The notes beneath the pieces are model-generated. The model searched no databases. It was not told where the DNA came from and saw nothing but the letters and a program-made list of their open reading frames with translations. Of a stretch of 64,000 nucleotides of DNA, positions 53,592 to 64,000 are shown in pieces. The stretch is taken from NCBI RefSeq assembly GCF_003144245.1, contig NW_020289975.1, positions 496,001 to 560,000 of the forward strand, read 5' to 3'. Positions within the stretch are counted from its first letter, which is position 1. Each line of letters begins with the position of its first letter. This DNA comes from Jaminaea rosea. Its lineage: Eukaryota; Basidiomycota; Exobasidiomycetes; Microstromatales. The position numbers and the translations under genes are program-made.

Positions 53592-54625
53592 GTCGGCCAG
53601 TCGAGATCGAGAATCCGGAGAGAGCCAAATTACGTTGGCGGGACAATGCTACCTCGATATTGAGTGATCGGTTGGACTTTGCTGGCTTGACGCGGGGGTG
53701 GCGTGTAATAGCGATGACTAGGTTGCGACCTTGTTCAAGATCTCATCCGATGTCTACCAGCGAGCAAAGCAGGCGAGGGGGCACGGCCAAGAGGTGGTCC
53801 AGGGCGATGACCGAGAAGAGGCTGTGACCAAGTTGCGGCAGTATGCCGGTTGCTCTCGTTCCTGCAAGCCGAGAGGTCTGAGGCTGCAGACCGTGAGAGG
53901 GAGAAGAGGTAGTGAGGGGAGGGGCCGATGGCAACGTCGGCGGCGGCAATGACGGCGAAGACGGCGATCTTGCAAAGGGCAGTAAAGGGTGAAAGGAAGG
54001 CAAGCCGGGTGAAAATGATGAATGCCCTAGACGGTCGTCGGTGATTCACCCTAGGTGATGAGGAGGACGAGGGGAACGACGACAACGATGCTGCTGTTTC
54101 GGACTGATGACCCGGGAAAAGGCGGAGGCAAAGCCAACAATGGAAGCGACTCGATGCTGACGATCTAACAAGGTGACGACCTCGACGAAAGGAAGCGAAT
54201 TGTGCGGTATCGCTGCCGTCGTCGACCTCGGAACGATGTCAAGGGGGAGAAAGGGAAGAGGGGAGTAGGGCAGAAAGATGTCGCCTGGACCTCGCAGTCG
54301 TCGTCGGCGGCGTGGTCGTCTGTCGATGTCGACCTCCATTCTCACTTTCGACGGTCCATCGCCCGCGGCAGCGAGCCAGCCAAAAGCCTCAAGCCCCTCT
54401 GCTTGAGCTGGCTGCAAGCCCGAGCCCGGCGATTTGAATACAACGTGGCGAAAGGCGAGGAGCGCGGAAGTAGCACAAAGGAGGGCCGAGTGCAGCTCAG
54501 TGAATATTTTTGGACCATTAATCAAACGACAGACGGCTCAAGCTCGACGAGAGGCCACGCAAGCGGCCATACATCGACAGAGTAAGACTGCGGGGGAGAC
54601 GATCCTGAGAGGCGGTGCCACGGCG
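53592..54625. promoter_or_regulatory. Divergent region between the RRM gene and EFM7
   Basis: 1,034 bp between divergent starts. Frames here are short and unlike protein. The EFM7 frame is open from about 54434 but no earlier ATG fits. No repeat or RNA gene seen. Confidence 0.5.
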
Positions 54626-55537
54626 ATGTCGGATATCGATCATGAAGATGTCGACGGCGGCATGGATATGTTCGCCGAGCCAGATGATTTTCGACCAAAG
54701 ACGCCGCCGCCCCAAGTCATTGTCGTGCCGTACGACTTCACAGGCCAGGGCTCGACAATGACGCTGCTGCCGGCTAGTGATGACCAGGGCAAGGACGGGG
54801 ATCACCTGAGGATCCATCTGCTGGGCTCTCATCCACTGTGGGGTCATCACCTTTGGAACGCTTGCCTCGACATCTCGCGGTACCTTCAACAGCATGCTGG
54901 CACATTGCTCAAGGGCAAGTCTGTTCTTGAGCTTGGCGCGGCGGCTGGTGTACCTAGTATTGTCTGCGCTCGAGAAGGGGCAGCCGTAGTCGTGGCTACC
55001 GACTACCCTGATGAGCCGCTACTCGACGTCCTGCGGGCCAACGTCAGCGAGAACTTGCGTGGCGACCACGGCGGTCGCATCGTAGCTGAAGGCTACTTGT
55101 GGGGATCAGATACTTCTCAGATCAAGACGTATTTGCCCTCAGGGTCAACAGGCTTCGACGTGCTCCTCCTCTCCGACCTCATCTTCAACCATCAAGCGCA
55201 TCCGGCCCTCCTCGCAACGATGTCGACCTGCTTGGCTCAAGAGCGTGCATCGCCCTCCGTTGATTGCTCCCACCCTTCTCAGCAAGCCGCCCAACTTTAC
55301 GAGCACGATGAGTCACAGCCCGGCTTTCCCAATGACCTCCTTGTTGGCAACTTCACAGAATCTCCGCCAAGCGGGCCGTGCGTGCTCGTCTTCTTCACTC
55401 ATCACCGCCCGCATCTGGCGGCCAAGGATATCGACTTCTTCGTCAAGGCAGCGGAGCAAGGCTGGCAGGTTGAAAGAGTAGGGAGATGGACACGAGAGGT
55501 GATTGCCATAGCGCTCGGCCAAGTTCTCTCCGCATGA
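54626..55537 (+). CDS. EFM7: EFM7/NNT1-like translation elongation factor 1A N-methyltransferase
   Basis: A single exon encodes 303 aa. The protein starts MSDIDHEDVDGGMDMFAEPDDFRPKTPP, strongly like yeast Efm7 (Glu-Pro-x-Asp-x-Arg-Pro near the start). The seven-beta-strand methyltransferase follows with HPLWGHHLWNACLDISRYL, motif I VLELGAAAGVPSIVCA, the post-I VVVATDYPDEPLL, and DVLLLSDLIFNHQAH. Efm7 trimethylates the N-terminal Gly and dimethylates the adjacent Lys of eEF1A, a cytosolic reaction. A Ser/Gln insertion (CLAQERASPSVDCSHPSQQ) is extra relative to yeast (261 aa). METTL21-type family membership is certain; the exact Efm7 assignment rests on the N-terminal and PLWGHHLWNA motifs. Confidence 0.92.
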   Translation: MSDIDHEDVDGGMDMFAEPDDFRPKTPPPQVIVVPYDFTGQGSTMTLLPASDDQGKDGDHLRIHLLGSHPLWGHHLWNACLDISRYLQQHAGTLLKGKSVLELGAAAGVPSIVCAREGAAVVVATDYPDEPLLDVLRANVSENLRGDHGGRIVAEGYLWGSDTSQIKTYLPSGSTGFDVLLLSDLIFNHQAHPALLATMSTCLAQERASPSVDCSHPSQQAAQLYEHDESQPGFPNDLLVGNFTESPPSGPCVLVFFTHHRPHLAAKDIDFFVKAAEQGWQVERVGRWTREVIAIALGQVLSA

Positions 55538-56781
55538 TAGGTGTGACTGACCCTCTTCATCTTCATCGCCATTCGCAGCCGATGTTTCCAGATGACCCTG
55601 GCTCTGCGATCGTACGAGGTACCGTGCACGGCTTTCGACTGTATCGACGCGAGACGTAGCGAAGTAGCAAAGTAGCACAGCAACAAGGTACCAGCTTGAG
55701 CCGAGTGAAGATCGAGCTCGAGGAGCCAGGTCGCCGCTGTCCACAAGCTTTCTGGAACTCCGATCTGTCAACAGCGTCATCTTCTCCTGTCACTCGCTTT
55801 GAGCGGCACAGTAATGAGTGCATCGCGCTGCCGGTCTGCTCGCAAAGCGGGGACCTGCTGTTCGCTATGACTTGCAATGCAAAGAAGAAGCTCCGCGACT
55901 TGGCAGACGCCATCACGATCAGACAGAACTTCGAGAGCGTCTTGACAGCACAGTCAGCGTTGCATTAGTGTGCTCTGTGCTCATCGTGATGGCCGTGATG
56001 GCCGCTCTGGGCCGCTGCTTGATCTCTGGGTCTTTTCCCTCTGCTGCGGGCTTGCCTTGTGCTCTATCACGAGCTGACTGTGGCCTAGCTGCTGCCTTGC
56101 CGCACTTTGCTTGCTTGCTGCACGTCTATGCCATCGCTTTCACTGGCGCGTGGGGGCGGGCAGCTCGCGGCTGAACTGCAATCTGTGCCCCGCCTTTGGC
56201 TCGCTTCGCACCCAGCTTCCTTCCCTCGCATCAGCATCAGACCTTTACGCCCACCATTTCGCTGCTTCTTGATCAGTCACCACGCGAAGTCGCTCGCCCA
56301 AATGGTCGTTGAAGGCCTTGATGCCTGCGTTGCGTGAAGGCTGTCAATTAGAGAAGCTCCCCGGACGCCGGGGTACCATTTCGTCCCGCCTTTGTTCTGG
56401 CCAAGGGCCACACGGAACTTTGGGTCCGATGAAGAAGTCAAGCTCAAGATGCCCCATCGTCGCGAGCTAGCGGGAGTGAGCGACCTTTAGAGCGCCGTCG
56501 ACATGCACATCAAGTGGACAGTCGGGAAGTCGAGTCAGGAGCAAGAGCCCGGGGCTCAGGGGACATGGCAGGCGCGACAGTTCCAATGCCTCTGCCATCT
56601 CACGCTCCTCATTAAAGCGCCCGCATCTCGGATCGCGTCGTGAGCAGTATCTTTTGTCGCAGGCACGGGACAGCACCCTGTCCTGCGGGTAGCTATATAC
56701 CGTAGTCACGTCCATGGGCCGCGACTGTTGTCCCTCTCCCTTTCGCAGTCCACCATCCACACCAGTCACACTGTGACCACC
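55538..56781. other. Intergenic region upstream of the FAD oxidoreductase
   Basis: 1,244 bp between EFM7 and the oxidoreductase gene. Frames such as 55696-55968 have no recognisable feature. The proximal part contains the TATA box at 56694. It may hold an unrecognised regulatory region; no gene is supported. Confidence 0.45.
56694..56699 (+). promoter_or_regulatory. TATA box of the FAD oxidoreductase gene
   Basis: AGCTATATACC contains TATATA starting exactly 88 bp before the ATG at 56782. Spacing matches the TATA elements of the secreted-protein and catalase-fold genes. Confidence 0.6.
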
Positions 56782-58458
56782 ATGATATCACTCTCCTTTT
56801 CCCGTGCTCCATCTTCGATCTTGACCCTCAGTGCCATCGTTGCTCTTTGTGTCTCATCTCTCTTCTTCTGGACACCCGCCGTTTCTTCCTCGCACCCTCC
56901 CTCAGGCTTCGCCAAGCGTTTCGCCAACCAGACAGCCGTAGATGCCTGCAAGTCCATCCAGTTCACCTCGAAAGACAGCACCATCCAGTATGATCTCGCT
57001 AGCGCCTTTTCGTCGTACTTTGGCTACTACATGACCTCGTCATCCAACACGCCTGCGTGCCTCGTCAAGCCAACGACAGCTGATGATCTGTCGGCGGTGA
57101 TGAAGGTGATTGGCCAGAAGCGTATCAACTTCGCCATTTCGAGTGGAGGCCACACAGGTAACCCAGGATTCTCGAGTACGAAGGGCATCCAGATCACCAT
57201 GAAGGGATTCCAGGGCGTGAAGCTGTCTTCCGACAAATCCTATGTCGATGTAGGCTCCGGCAACATCTGGGACAATGTTTACGCTGTACTCGAGGGGAGC
57301 GGGCGCAACATCGTGGGCGGGCGCGTGACCGGGGTGGGGGTGGTAAGTCACGACGGTACGTTGATGTAGCTTTCGACATCTCTTCTGACCCTTTGATCCG
57401 CCCTCTCAATCGTAGGGCGGCTTCGTTACCGGAGGAGGCGGCTTCAGCTGGCTCACAAACCAGTACGGCCTGACGGTCGACACGGTACAGCAATTCGACA
57501 TGGTCCTTCCCGACGGAACGCAAAAGAGCGTCACAGCTTCGTCCGACCCTGACCTCTTCTGGGCTCTCAAGGGTGGTGGAAACCGTTTCGGTGTCGTGTA
57601 CAATTTCCGCCTGTCCACTGTCCCCCAGAGCGCTCAAGTCTGGGGCGGGCTGAAGACGTACACAGAGGACCAGATCCCGGCCATCGTGAACGCTACTGCC
57701 GAGTTTAGTAAGGAGAACAAGGATCCCAAGGCGCAGGTAATTCCTACGTACAATTTCGTTCTCGGTGCGCCGGGCATCTCGCTCCTCGCCTTCTACGACG
57801 GACCATCCCCGCCGGCTGGAACCTTTGATATGTTCGACAGAGCTAAGAGCTTCACGGCCGACTGGAAGGCGAGATCCTTCGGCGATCTTGTGCGATCATC
57901 CCCTTCCAATGCAACAGGAGGCCACAGGGGAGCGTTCCACACCGTGTCCTTCACAGACTACTCGGTTGATTTGCTCAATGCCATTGTGGACGAGGTCAAG
58001 TTCTACGGACAGCAGAGCTTCACTCGGTCTGGATTCTTCATCTCGTACGACGTTGAGCCCTTCCTCAAATACCCAGCCAAGGATGCCGCGTGGAAGCACA
58101 CCAACTCCCCCCTGCCGTTGAACATGTGAGTCCAATCCTTGGCTTTGAGACCGGCATGAGCCTTGAAGCTGACGCTTACCCTCATTGTTGTTGATTCTGC
58201 AGCTACTACGTCTGGGACAACCCTCAGGACGACAACTACTGGCGCAAGGAGATTGTTGCGTCTGCCAATCGCCTCACGGAGAAGGCCAAGACAGAGGGCC
58301 AGCAGCTCGACGGTTTACTCCTTTACCCCAACTATGCCATTGACACGACTCCTATCGACCGCATCTTCGATTCCGCTTCGCTCCAAAGGCTCAAGTCGAT
58401 TCGCAGCAAGGTCGACCCGAACAACGTCATGGGCTTGACGACGTCGTTCAAATTCTGA
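56782..58458 (+). CDS. Secreted FAD-linked oxidoreductase (berberine-bridge-enzyme-like)
   Basis: Three exons, 56782-57342, 57416-58125 and 58203-58458, encode 508 aa. A hydrophobic N-terminus (SSILTLSAIVALCVSSLFFWTPAVSSS) is a signal peptide or anchor. The FAD_binding_4 domain has CLVKPTTADDLSAVMKVI and ISSGGHTGNPG, where His124 is the probable covalent FAD ligand; intron 1 falls inside the VGVGGFVTGGGGFSW loop. The second covalent site, a Cys seen in bicovalent enzymes of this group, is absent (GGRVTGVGVGG), so one covalent bond is expected. The C-terminal BBE domain ends with YPNYA and KVDPNNVMGLTTSFKF. Members oxidise sugars or alkaloid-like substrates using oxygen. The substrate is unknown. 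Introns are 57343-57415 and 58126-58202. Confidence 0.94.
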
Positions 58459-58982
58459 GCGAGGGGGCGATCCCCTACGCGCTTTTTTCTTGCTTTCCTC
58501 TACGCGCTGTTCCTTCTCCTCTAATCGATGTCGTCCTTGCAATAATCCATCATCGTTGGTTTGGGAGTTAGTCGCCGGTCGTAAGAAGGTCCTCTCGAGC
58601 CGGACGCATCATGCCGTCGGCTCAGAGCTGCCAGTCGGTCGATCGATCGGAGAAAAGCCACAGCTGGGCTGCTGAACTGCTCCACTGCTGCAGGCGTGAG
58701 CGGGCCGAGGAAATTGTGATGGGACCCAGGGAAACGCATTGCCGCCGTCCAAATCTTAGTGGCTTGGCAGCTGCGACTGCGCTGCGCTGCTATGACGATG
58801 ATCAAGTGCGAGTGTCGGTAAGCGGCCACTCTATGCGCTTTCTCCACTCCACCTAGGAAGTCGATTTCGAGAGTCGCACCTCAATGATCTCATTCAAGAC
58901 GAGGGCTGCTGGCCATCATAACTGAGTATGGCAACTCCTCTCCTTGCGACTGCGACTTCCTGAGCATTCCCCGCTTTACGAC
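58459..58982. other. Intergenic region upstream of ATG26
   Basis: 524 bp between the FAD oxidoreductase and the ATG26-type gene. It holds a 3' end and a promoter; no gene or clear TATA element seen. Confidence 0.45.
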
Positions 58983-61900
58983 ATGACCGCATCGACGACA
59001 GCAGCAGCGTCTGACGGTCGTCGCGGATTGCAGCAACTTCAACAGCACCACCATCATCCTCACTCTCACATTCGTCGACCGCAGATCCTAGCATTCGGCG
59101 ACGACCAGGAGGCTCTCGTCAAGGAGCCGGAGCCGGAGACGCCTCCACCCTTTCCCTTGGATCACGTCCTCGAGTCCTTTCCTGCTTCGCCCATGTCTGC
59201 GACGAGCACTCTTTCTCCCTCCTCTTCGGGCTCTAATGCAGAGGCAGGGAGCGTAGCAGGTGTCGTTGAGGGGGAGCACGATGCGAACAAGCAGGCTGAT
59301 GTCCTAAGCACCTCGCCAAGCGAATGGGACGCTGCGAGGGAGCAAGCCTGGGAGAGCGTCCACAAGAGGGCTGGCCGGAGGAGGAGGGCAATTGGGAACA
59401 AGATTGATCAGGCTAGACGGACGCCGCGCCATCGAGACGGTGAGTGACGAGTGCCAGATTGCGGTCAACATGGGCGGTAGACTTAGCCGGCGGCAACAAA
59501 GTCGTCCGTCGCGCACGGGCGTTGAGAGGGGAGAAAGAAAATGGGTCAAGGCCGCTCTTTCTTCTTCTCCTTCTCCTCTCGGCTACTCTTGACTTTCGAG
59601 CATGCTACCATGGCCCGTCGCTCCCTCGAGAGCTTTCGACTCGGTGGCCCTTGCGGAGGAGATGCTCGTCACTACGACATCGACGACGAAGAGGGCCAAA
59701 GAGGCGCCGTCGGTGGCCATGGCCGCGACAATGAGCATAGCATCGTCGAACGAGCTCGACGCCCCTCTTTTAGCTTCTCTCTTCGTCGCTACAGTCGGAC
59801 GATGCGCAGAGATGTCGGTTCAGATGGCAGAAGTTTGCTGACTGACACAACCAACAACCCTTCTTCCTCGCCCTTGTCCACCATTACTCGCCGTCTTCGT
59901 CATCGCTTTGCGCTTCATACCGATCATGCCAACGCCACTACTACACCTCGGCCATCGACGTCGTCGCATCGTGCCCTTCCTCGTTCCTCTTCACCGCATA
60001 TGCCATCGCCATTCGTCTACGGCTCTCTGTTCCACATGCTCAACACACAATCGCCGCGCTTCATAACACCTACTCGCCCTACGGCCATCATACGCCATCG
60101 CACCTCATTGCTACGCTCACCCAAACCTTCTGAACGCGAACCGGATTCTCCGTCGACTCGCTCCATATTGGCCGAATGGACACCGAATCCTCCCCTCGAT
60201 ACCATCTATGGCGGCGCCACTCCATCAGAAATCGAGTCGTCGTACTATACAGGCCGTCAGGACGCTCAGCAGCAGCCAGACCGGGGCATGAGCCTCCTTG
60301 ATAGCGAGACCACCGACGACGACGATGAAGGGCTCGAGGAGATTAATTCAAGGTCGCTGCACGACGTCGAGGAGGATGACCTCGACGAGGCGGACGCATC
60401 AAGGCAGAGAGGTCCGAGGGAAGGCCAAGCATCTCCATCAGGCTTGACCGAGGTCGAGACGCCCAGCAACGAGGTCATGTTCCAGGCCTTCATCGACGAG
60501 TTTGGCGAGCTGCAGCAAAGCCATGACCACAAAGAGGAAGAGAAGTGGATCGGCGCCATCACCGCCATCCTCATCAATTCGGTTACCATTCGCGGCTCCC
60601 TCCTCATGACGTCTCACCGCCTCGCATTTGTAGCCATGGTGCCAGCAGGTGGCACACAGCCCAAGGGTAGCGGGTCCAGGACGGGAAAACCCGACGCGCA
60701 CCCTCAGAACCGCATCATTCGCAAAGGCCCAGCCATCCTGCACTTCCCCGGCTGGCGACGACATCGCACCGCCTGGTTCGAGCTGCGCGACGATTCGCTG
60801 GTATGCTACCGCAACTCGACTTCCCTCTATACCCCGGTAGGCTCAGCCAGGCTCAGCGACATGACTTTGAAGCCACTCGAGTGGTCACGCTCTGGCAAGG
60901 TCAAGAACAACTCGACGAAAATCCACCTTCATGGCCCCACAGGAATCTACACACTCGAATTCTTCTCGCACGAGACGGCCGTCAGCTGGTACAAGGACTT
61001 CGAGGCAGCCATGTGGTCCTACAGCAAAGCGCAGGAGCGCGTAAGGTTGCTGGTCCCCCTCGAACGGCTCAAGGTCTTCCGCGTCGATCTTGAGAAGCGG
61101 GTCCATATATCATTGCAGCTCGAGGTGCTGATGAACACACCCAAGCACCATGACGGGCACTACGGTCGCTCCGAAACGCAAAGCTTCGAGCTTGGCTGCT
61201 TTTCCCGTGACATCTGCTCGATCAATGAGCTCGAGGATGCATATGAGAGCGCACAGAAGAGGACAAGAGCGGACATTTACGATCCCAGCTCGATCCCAGC
61301 GCCAATAACCGAGATCGAGGGGTCGCGAGAAAAGGCTGAGGCGCTCAACGAAGCTGCCAGTCATGCAGACTCCGACGGTCTGAGCGCTCGTCTCGTCAAG
61401 CTCTTCACCCTTAACGACGCGCCAGACGATCTCAAAATCGTCAAAGCCGACATCATCAAGGGCTACCCGCTGTCCGGCACTCTCGCTGTCGGCGCCGAGT
61501 ATCTTGTCTTCTATCGTCATCGTCTGCCTCCTTTCCACGACGTACGCGTAAAGGTACCTCTCAGCGATCTCGTAGGCGTCGAAAAAGGCAGCTCACTCAA
61601 GTTTCACTACCATGGCATCAAGATCCTCATTCGTGGCAACCCTTCGCTGCACTTTGAGCTGAAGAGCACCAAGCTTCGAGACTTGGTAATGAAGGCGCTC
61701 GAGGGCATTTGCGAGCAGCGTACTGAGCAAGAATCGACCCTCGCTGCTCCAGTCGGTCAGCCGAGCCACACCTCAACGATGTACGCAGACCCACTTGAGG
61801 TGTTGCTTGCCCCTGTCAAAGCCCAAAAGACGACAGTGTTGCCGTACGAGACGATCAAGCAGTTACCACGCCTCATCAATCCCGCTGCCGACTACAGGCT

Positions 61901-63866
61901 ATCCGTCGAGCCGATGAGAGTCATCTGCTTGACCATTGGCTCTCGAGGAGACGTCCAGCCATACATTGCACTTGCCGTCGCCCTCAAGGCACACGGCCAC
62001 TCTCCCGTCATCGTCTCGCACCCAGAGTACCGCGAGTGGGTTGAGAAGTACGGCATCGAGTTTCGAGGCGCAGGTGGCGACCCGGGCGCCCTCATGAAGC
62101 TCAGCGTAGAGCATCGCCTCTTTTCTCCAGCGTTCTTCCGCGAGTCGCTGGGTAAGTTCCGCGCCTGGCTCGACGAGCTCCTCCGAGAAAGCTTCGAAGG
62201 GTGTTGGGACGCCGACCTCATCATCGAAAGCCCCTCAACAATGGCAGGCATCCACGTTGCCGAAGCGCTACAGTGCTACTACTTCCGTGCCTTCACCATG
62301 CCCTGGACCCGCACTGCAGCCTTTCCTCAGGCCTTCTCCGTCCCACCAGTCGACTTGGGTGAGGCGTACAACCTCAGCTCGTACACCCTCTTCGACCGCG
62401 TCTTCTGGCAGGCAACGAGCGGCCAGATCAACAGGTGGCGACGTCATATGCTCGGCCTTGCCCCGATCAACTTCGCAGAGCTTGACCAGGACTCGGTTCC
62501 TTTCGTCTACAATTTTTCGCCTGCTGTTGTGCCCCACCCTGTCGACTGGGCTGACCGCATCGCCGTTTCCGGCTACTGGAATCTCGACTCCTCGGCAGAG
62601 CAGTGGGATCCACCGCAAGAGCTGACCAACTTCATGGAGAAAGCACGCAAGGAGGATAAGAAGATTGCCTACATAGGCTTTGGCTCTATCACGGTGCCTG
62701 ACCCGCACAAGGTCACTTCGAACATCTACGACGCAGTCGTGAAGGCCGACGTACGAGCTATTGTTGCCAAGGGCTGGTCAAGCAGGGCTGGAGATAGGGA
62801 GAGCACAGGCGAGCAGGGTGAGCCAGAGGTCCCGGCCGAAGTCTACGTCGTCGACTCGATTCCGCACGACTGGCTATTTCCCAAGATCGATCTCGCCCTT
62901 CACCACGGCGGCGCAGGCAGTACGGGTGCATCTTTGCGAGCCGGTCTAGTCACTTTGATTCATCCCTTCTTTGGCGACCAATTCTTCTGGGCTGGCCGTG
63001 TGCAGAAGCTTGGTGCAGGACTGCGCATCGGCGATCTCGACGTCGACAACATCGCCGAGGGCCTGAAGAAGGCATCACAGGACCGCATAATGCGGGAGAA
63101 GGCGACGAGCGTGGGAGAGCTGATTCAGAGCGAGGATGGGGTGGGCAACGCCATCGCATTTATCGAGTCGCATTTGGCGCTGAGCGAGCGCAAGTACCAT
63201 CCGTTGAAGAAGAAGCGCGACAGTAGCAGCAGCGGTGGCGTCGCAAGCCATGACGAAGATGAGGAAGAGAACGATGAGGAGGATAAGGAGAACGACGAGT
63301 GCATCCAGCGTGACTCCAGCATCCTACGCCGAGCCTTGGCTCTCGCCCTTCCGGGCAAGAAGAACGGTGCGGCACAAGAGGGGCTATCGTCGTCATCCTC
63401 TTCCCCGTCATCGTCAGCGTCATCATCAAAGCAGCCAACACCATCGCGCAGCTTCCTCTCACTGCAAGGCAACCACCTTCCATCCTTCAATGGTAGCTTC
63501 ACCTCCTCCCTTAAGGACCTTGTGCCGGGACTACACGGCAACGGGCATGACAGCAGCCAGGAGGCGCAGCTCGCCTCGATCAAAGAGGTAGCGGACGAGA
63601 AGCAGGTTGAGGGCGATGATGCTTCACCAAAGAAAGGTGTCAAAGAGGACGAGGAGGAGCTGCGTCGCGCAAAGAAGGAGGAAAGGCGCAGCGCAAAATG
63701 CGAAGACGAGAGGAGGAGAAAACTGATGGAGCCGAAGTTGCAAGAGAGGAGGAGACTACTGGAGCAGAAGAAGAGAGATCAGGATGAGAGCGCTGACCTA
63801 CCGAGGAGGCGGCGGTCTGAGCATCAGGAGCAGCAGCTACGCGATGAGGTGAAGCAGGGGGTGTGA
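58983..63866 (+). CDS. ATG26: ATG26/UGT51-type sterol 3-beta-glucosyltransferase
   Basis: The main frame 59541-63866 (up to 1,441 codons) is certain. Domains in order: GRAM at about 60465-60640, PH at 60730-61020 (HFPGWRRHRTAWFELRDDSL), GRAM 2 at 61400-61710, and the GT28/GT1 glycosyltransferase at 61915-63185, with CLTIGSRGDVQPYIALAVALK, IESPSTMAGIHVAE, and the UDP-sugar site IPHDWLFPKIDLALHHGGAGSTG...PFFGDQFFWA. It glucosylates ergosterol; GRAM/PH domains bind phosphoinositides, linking it to pexophagy in some fungi. An upstream coding-like segment 58983-59439 with donor GTGAGT is probably exon 1, and a strong pyrimidine tract ends at an acceptor at 59600, but the phases do not match, so the N-terminal junction is unresolved (alternative starts 59541 or 59610). 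The C-terminal tail of about 220 residues is acidic then Arg/Lys/Glu-rich coiled coil. Confidence 0.9.
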
Positions 63867-64000
63867 CGCAACTACTATGGAACCATTGACTCGCCACCGC
63901 CTAGCTAGCAGACTCGCTCCGCAGAAGGCACATCCATTGACCACCACCATCACCTCGTCTTGTCCGCAACGAAGTCCCGCTAATCAAATCATGCTTTACC
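63867..64000. other. Downstream of ATG26 to window end
   Basis: 134 bp of probable 3' untranslated sequence; nothing else can be recognised. Confidence 0.4.

Noticed and set aside
55696-55968. Plus-strand 90-codon frame starting MSRVKIELEEPG
   Set aside because: No homology-like feature, no splice context, no clear promoter; composition ambiguous. Could be revisited with transcripts.
1-64000. Transposons, viral relics, CRISPR arrays, rRNA and tRNA genes
   Set aside because: No terminal repeats, reverse transcriptase or transposase motifs, direct-repeat arrays or RNA gene signatures were found by eye.

Overview
This window comes from a compact, GC-rich fungal nuclear genome. Introns are short (mostly 64-95 bp) with GTGAGT/GTAAGT-type donors, and intergenic gaps are small. 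The gene set (KNL1/Spc105 with MELT-like repeats, COP9 subunit 1, UDP-glucose dehydrogenase, a GRAM/PH/GT Atg26, a Pex5 with a conserved N-terminal Cys, large low-complexity regulators) suggests a basidiomycete, probably a yeast-like Ustilaginomycotina. That placement is inferred from gene content and structure, not from a marker gene.

Layout: 1-2910 (-) N-terminal 970 codons of a large helical protein, possibly Urb2/Npa2; 3454-6003 (+) tandem pair of SAM-dependent methyltransferases; 6908-9877 (+) four-finger C2H2 regulator; 10827-12609 (+) UDP-glucose 6-dehydrogenase; 13103-15017 (-) RLI1/ABCE1, divergent from 15407-16564 (+) SGT2; 17358-19425 (+) an unrecognised gene with an uncertain model; 19789-22035 (-) HSP90; 23528-24715 (+) disordered protein; 25474-28078 (-) PEX5; 29142-30410 (+) catalase-fold protein; 30528-31573 (-) TACO1/YebC; 31885-34875 (+) EXO1; 35170-37333 (+) GH2 glycosidase; 37465-38601 (-) JmjC protein, overlapping head-to-head with 38600-39716 (+) SDR; 39835-41189 (-) RPT6; 41482-45089 (+) KNL1/SPC105; 45312-47371 (-) CSN1; 47596-48330 (-) small secreted protein; 49507-53591 (-) two-RRM protein; 54626-55537 (+) EFM7; 56782-58458 (+) secreted FAD oxidoreductase; 58983-63866 (+) ATG26-type sterol glucosyltransferase.

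Most genes are core cellular functions, with a loose concentration of translation and proteostasis factors (RLI1, SGT2, HSP90, RPT6, CSN1, EFM7, TACO1). Accessory or environment-facing genes are the methyltransferase pair, catalase-like protein, GH2, SDR, secreted 4-Cys protein and FAD oxidoreductase. Three of these have a TATA-like element starting exactly 88 bp before the ATG. I saw no tRNA, rRNA, transposon, viral relic or CRISPR.

The most interesting points are: an HSP90 ending in MESID instead of MEEVD; three introns that are multiples of three and free of stops (SGT2, CSN1, C2H2 gene); a 25-nt terminal exon in TACO1; an overlap of start codons between the JmjC and SDR genes; canonical and degenerate PIP boxes in EXO1; the intron difference between the tandem methyltransferases; and a 2-kb region (17333-18780) where protein-like sequence changes frame repeatedly. 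All splice models were read by eye and need transcript support.
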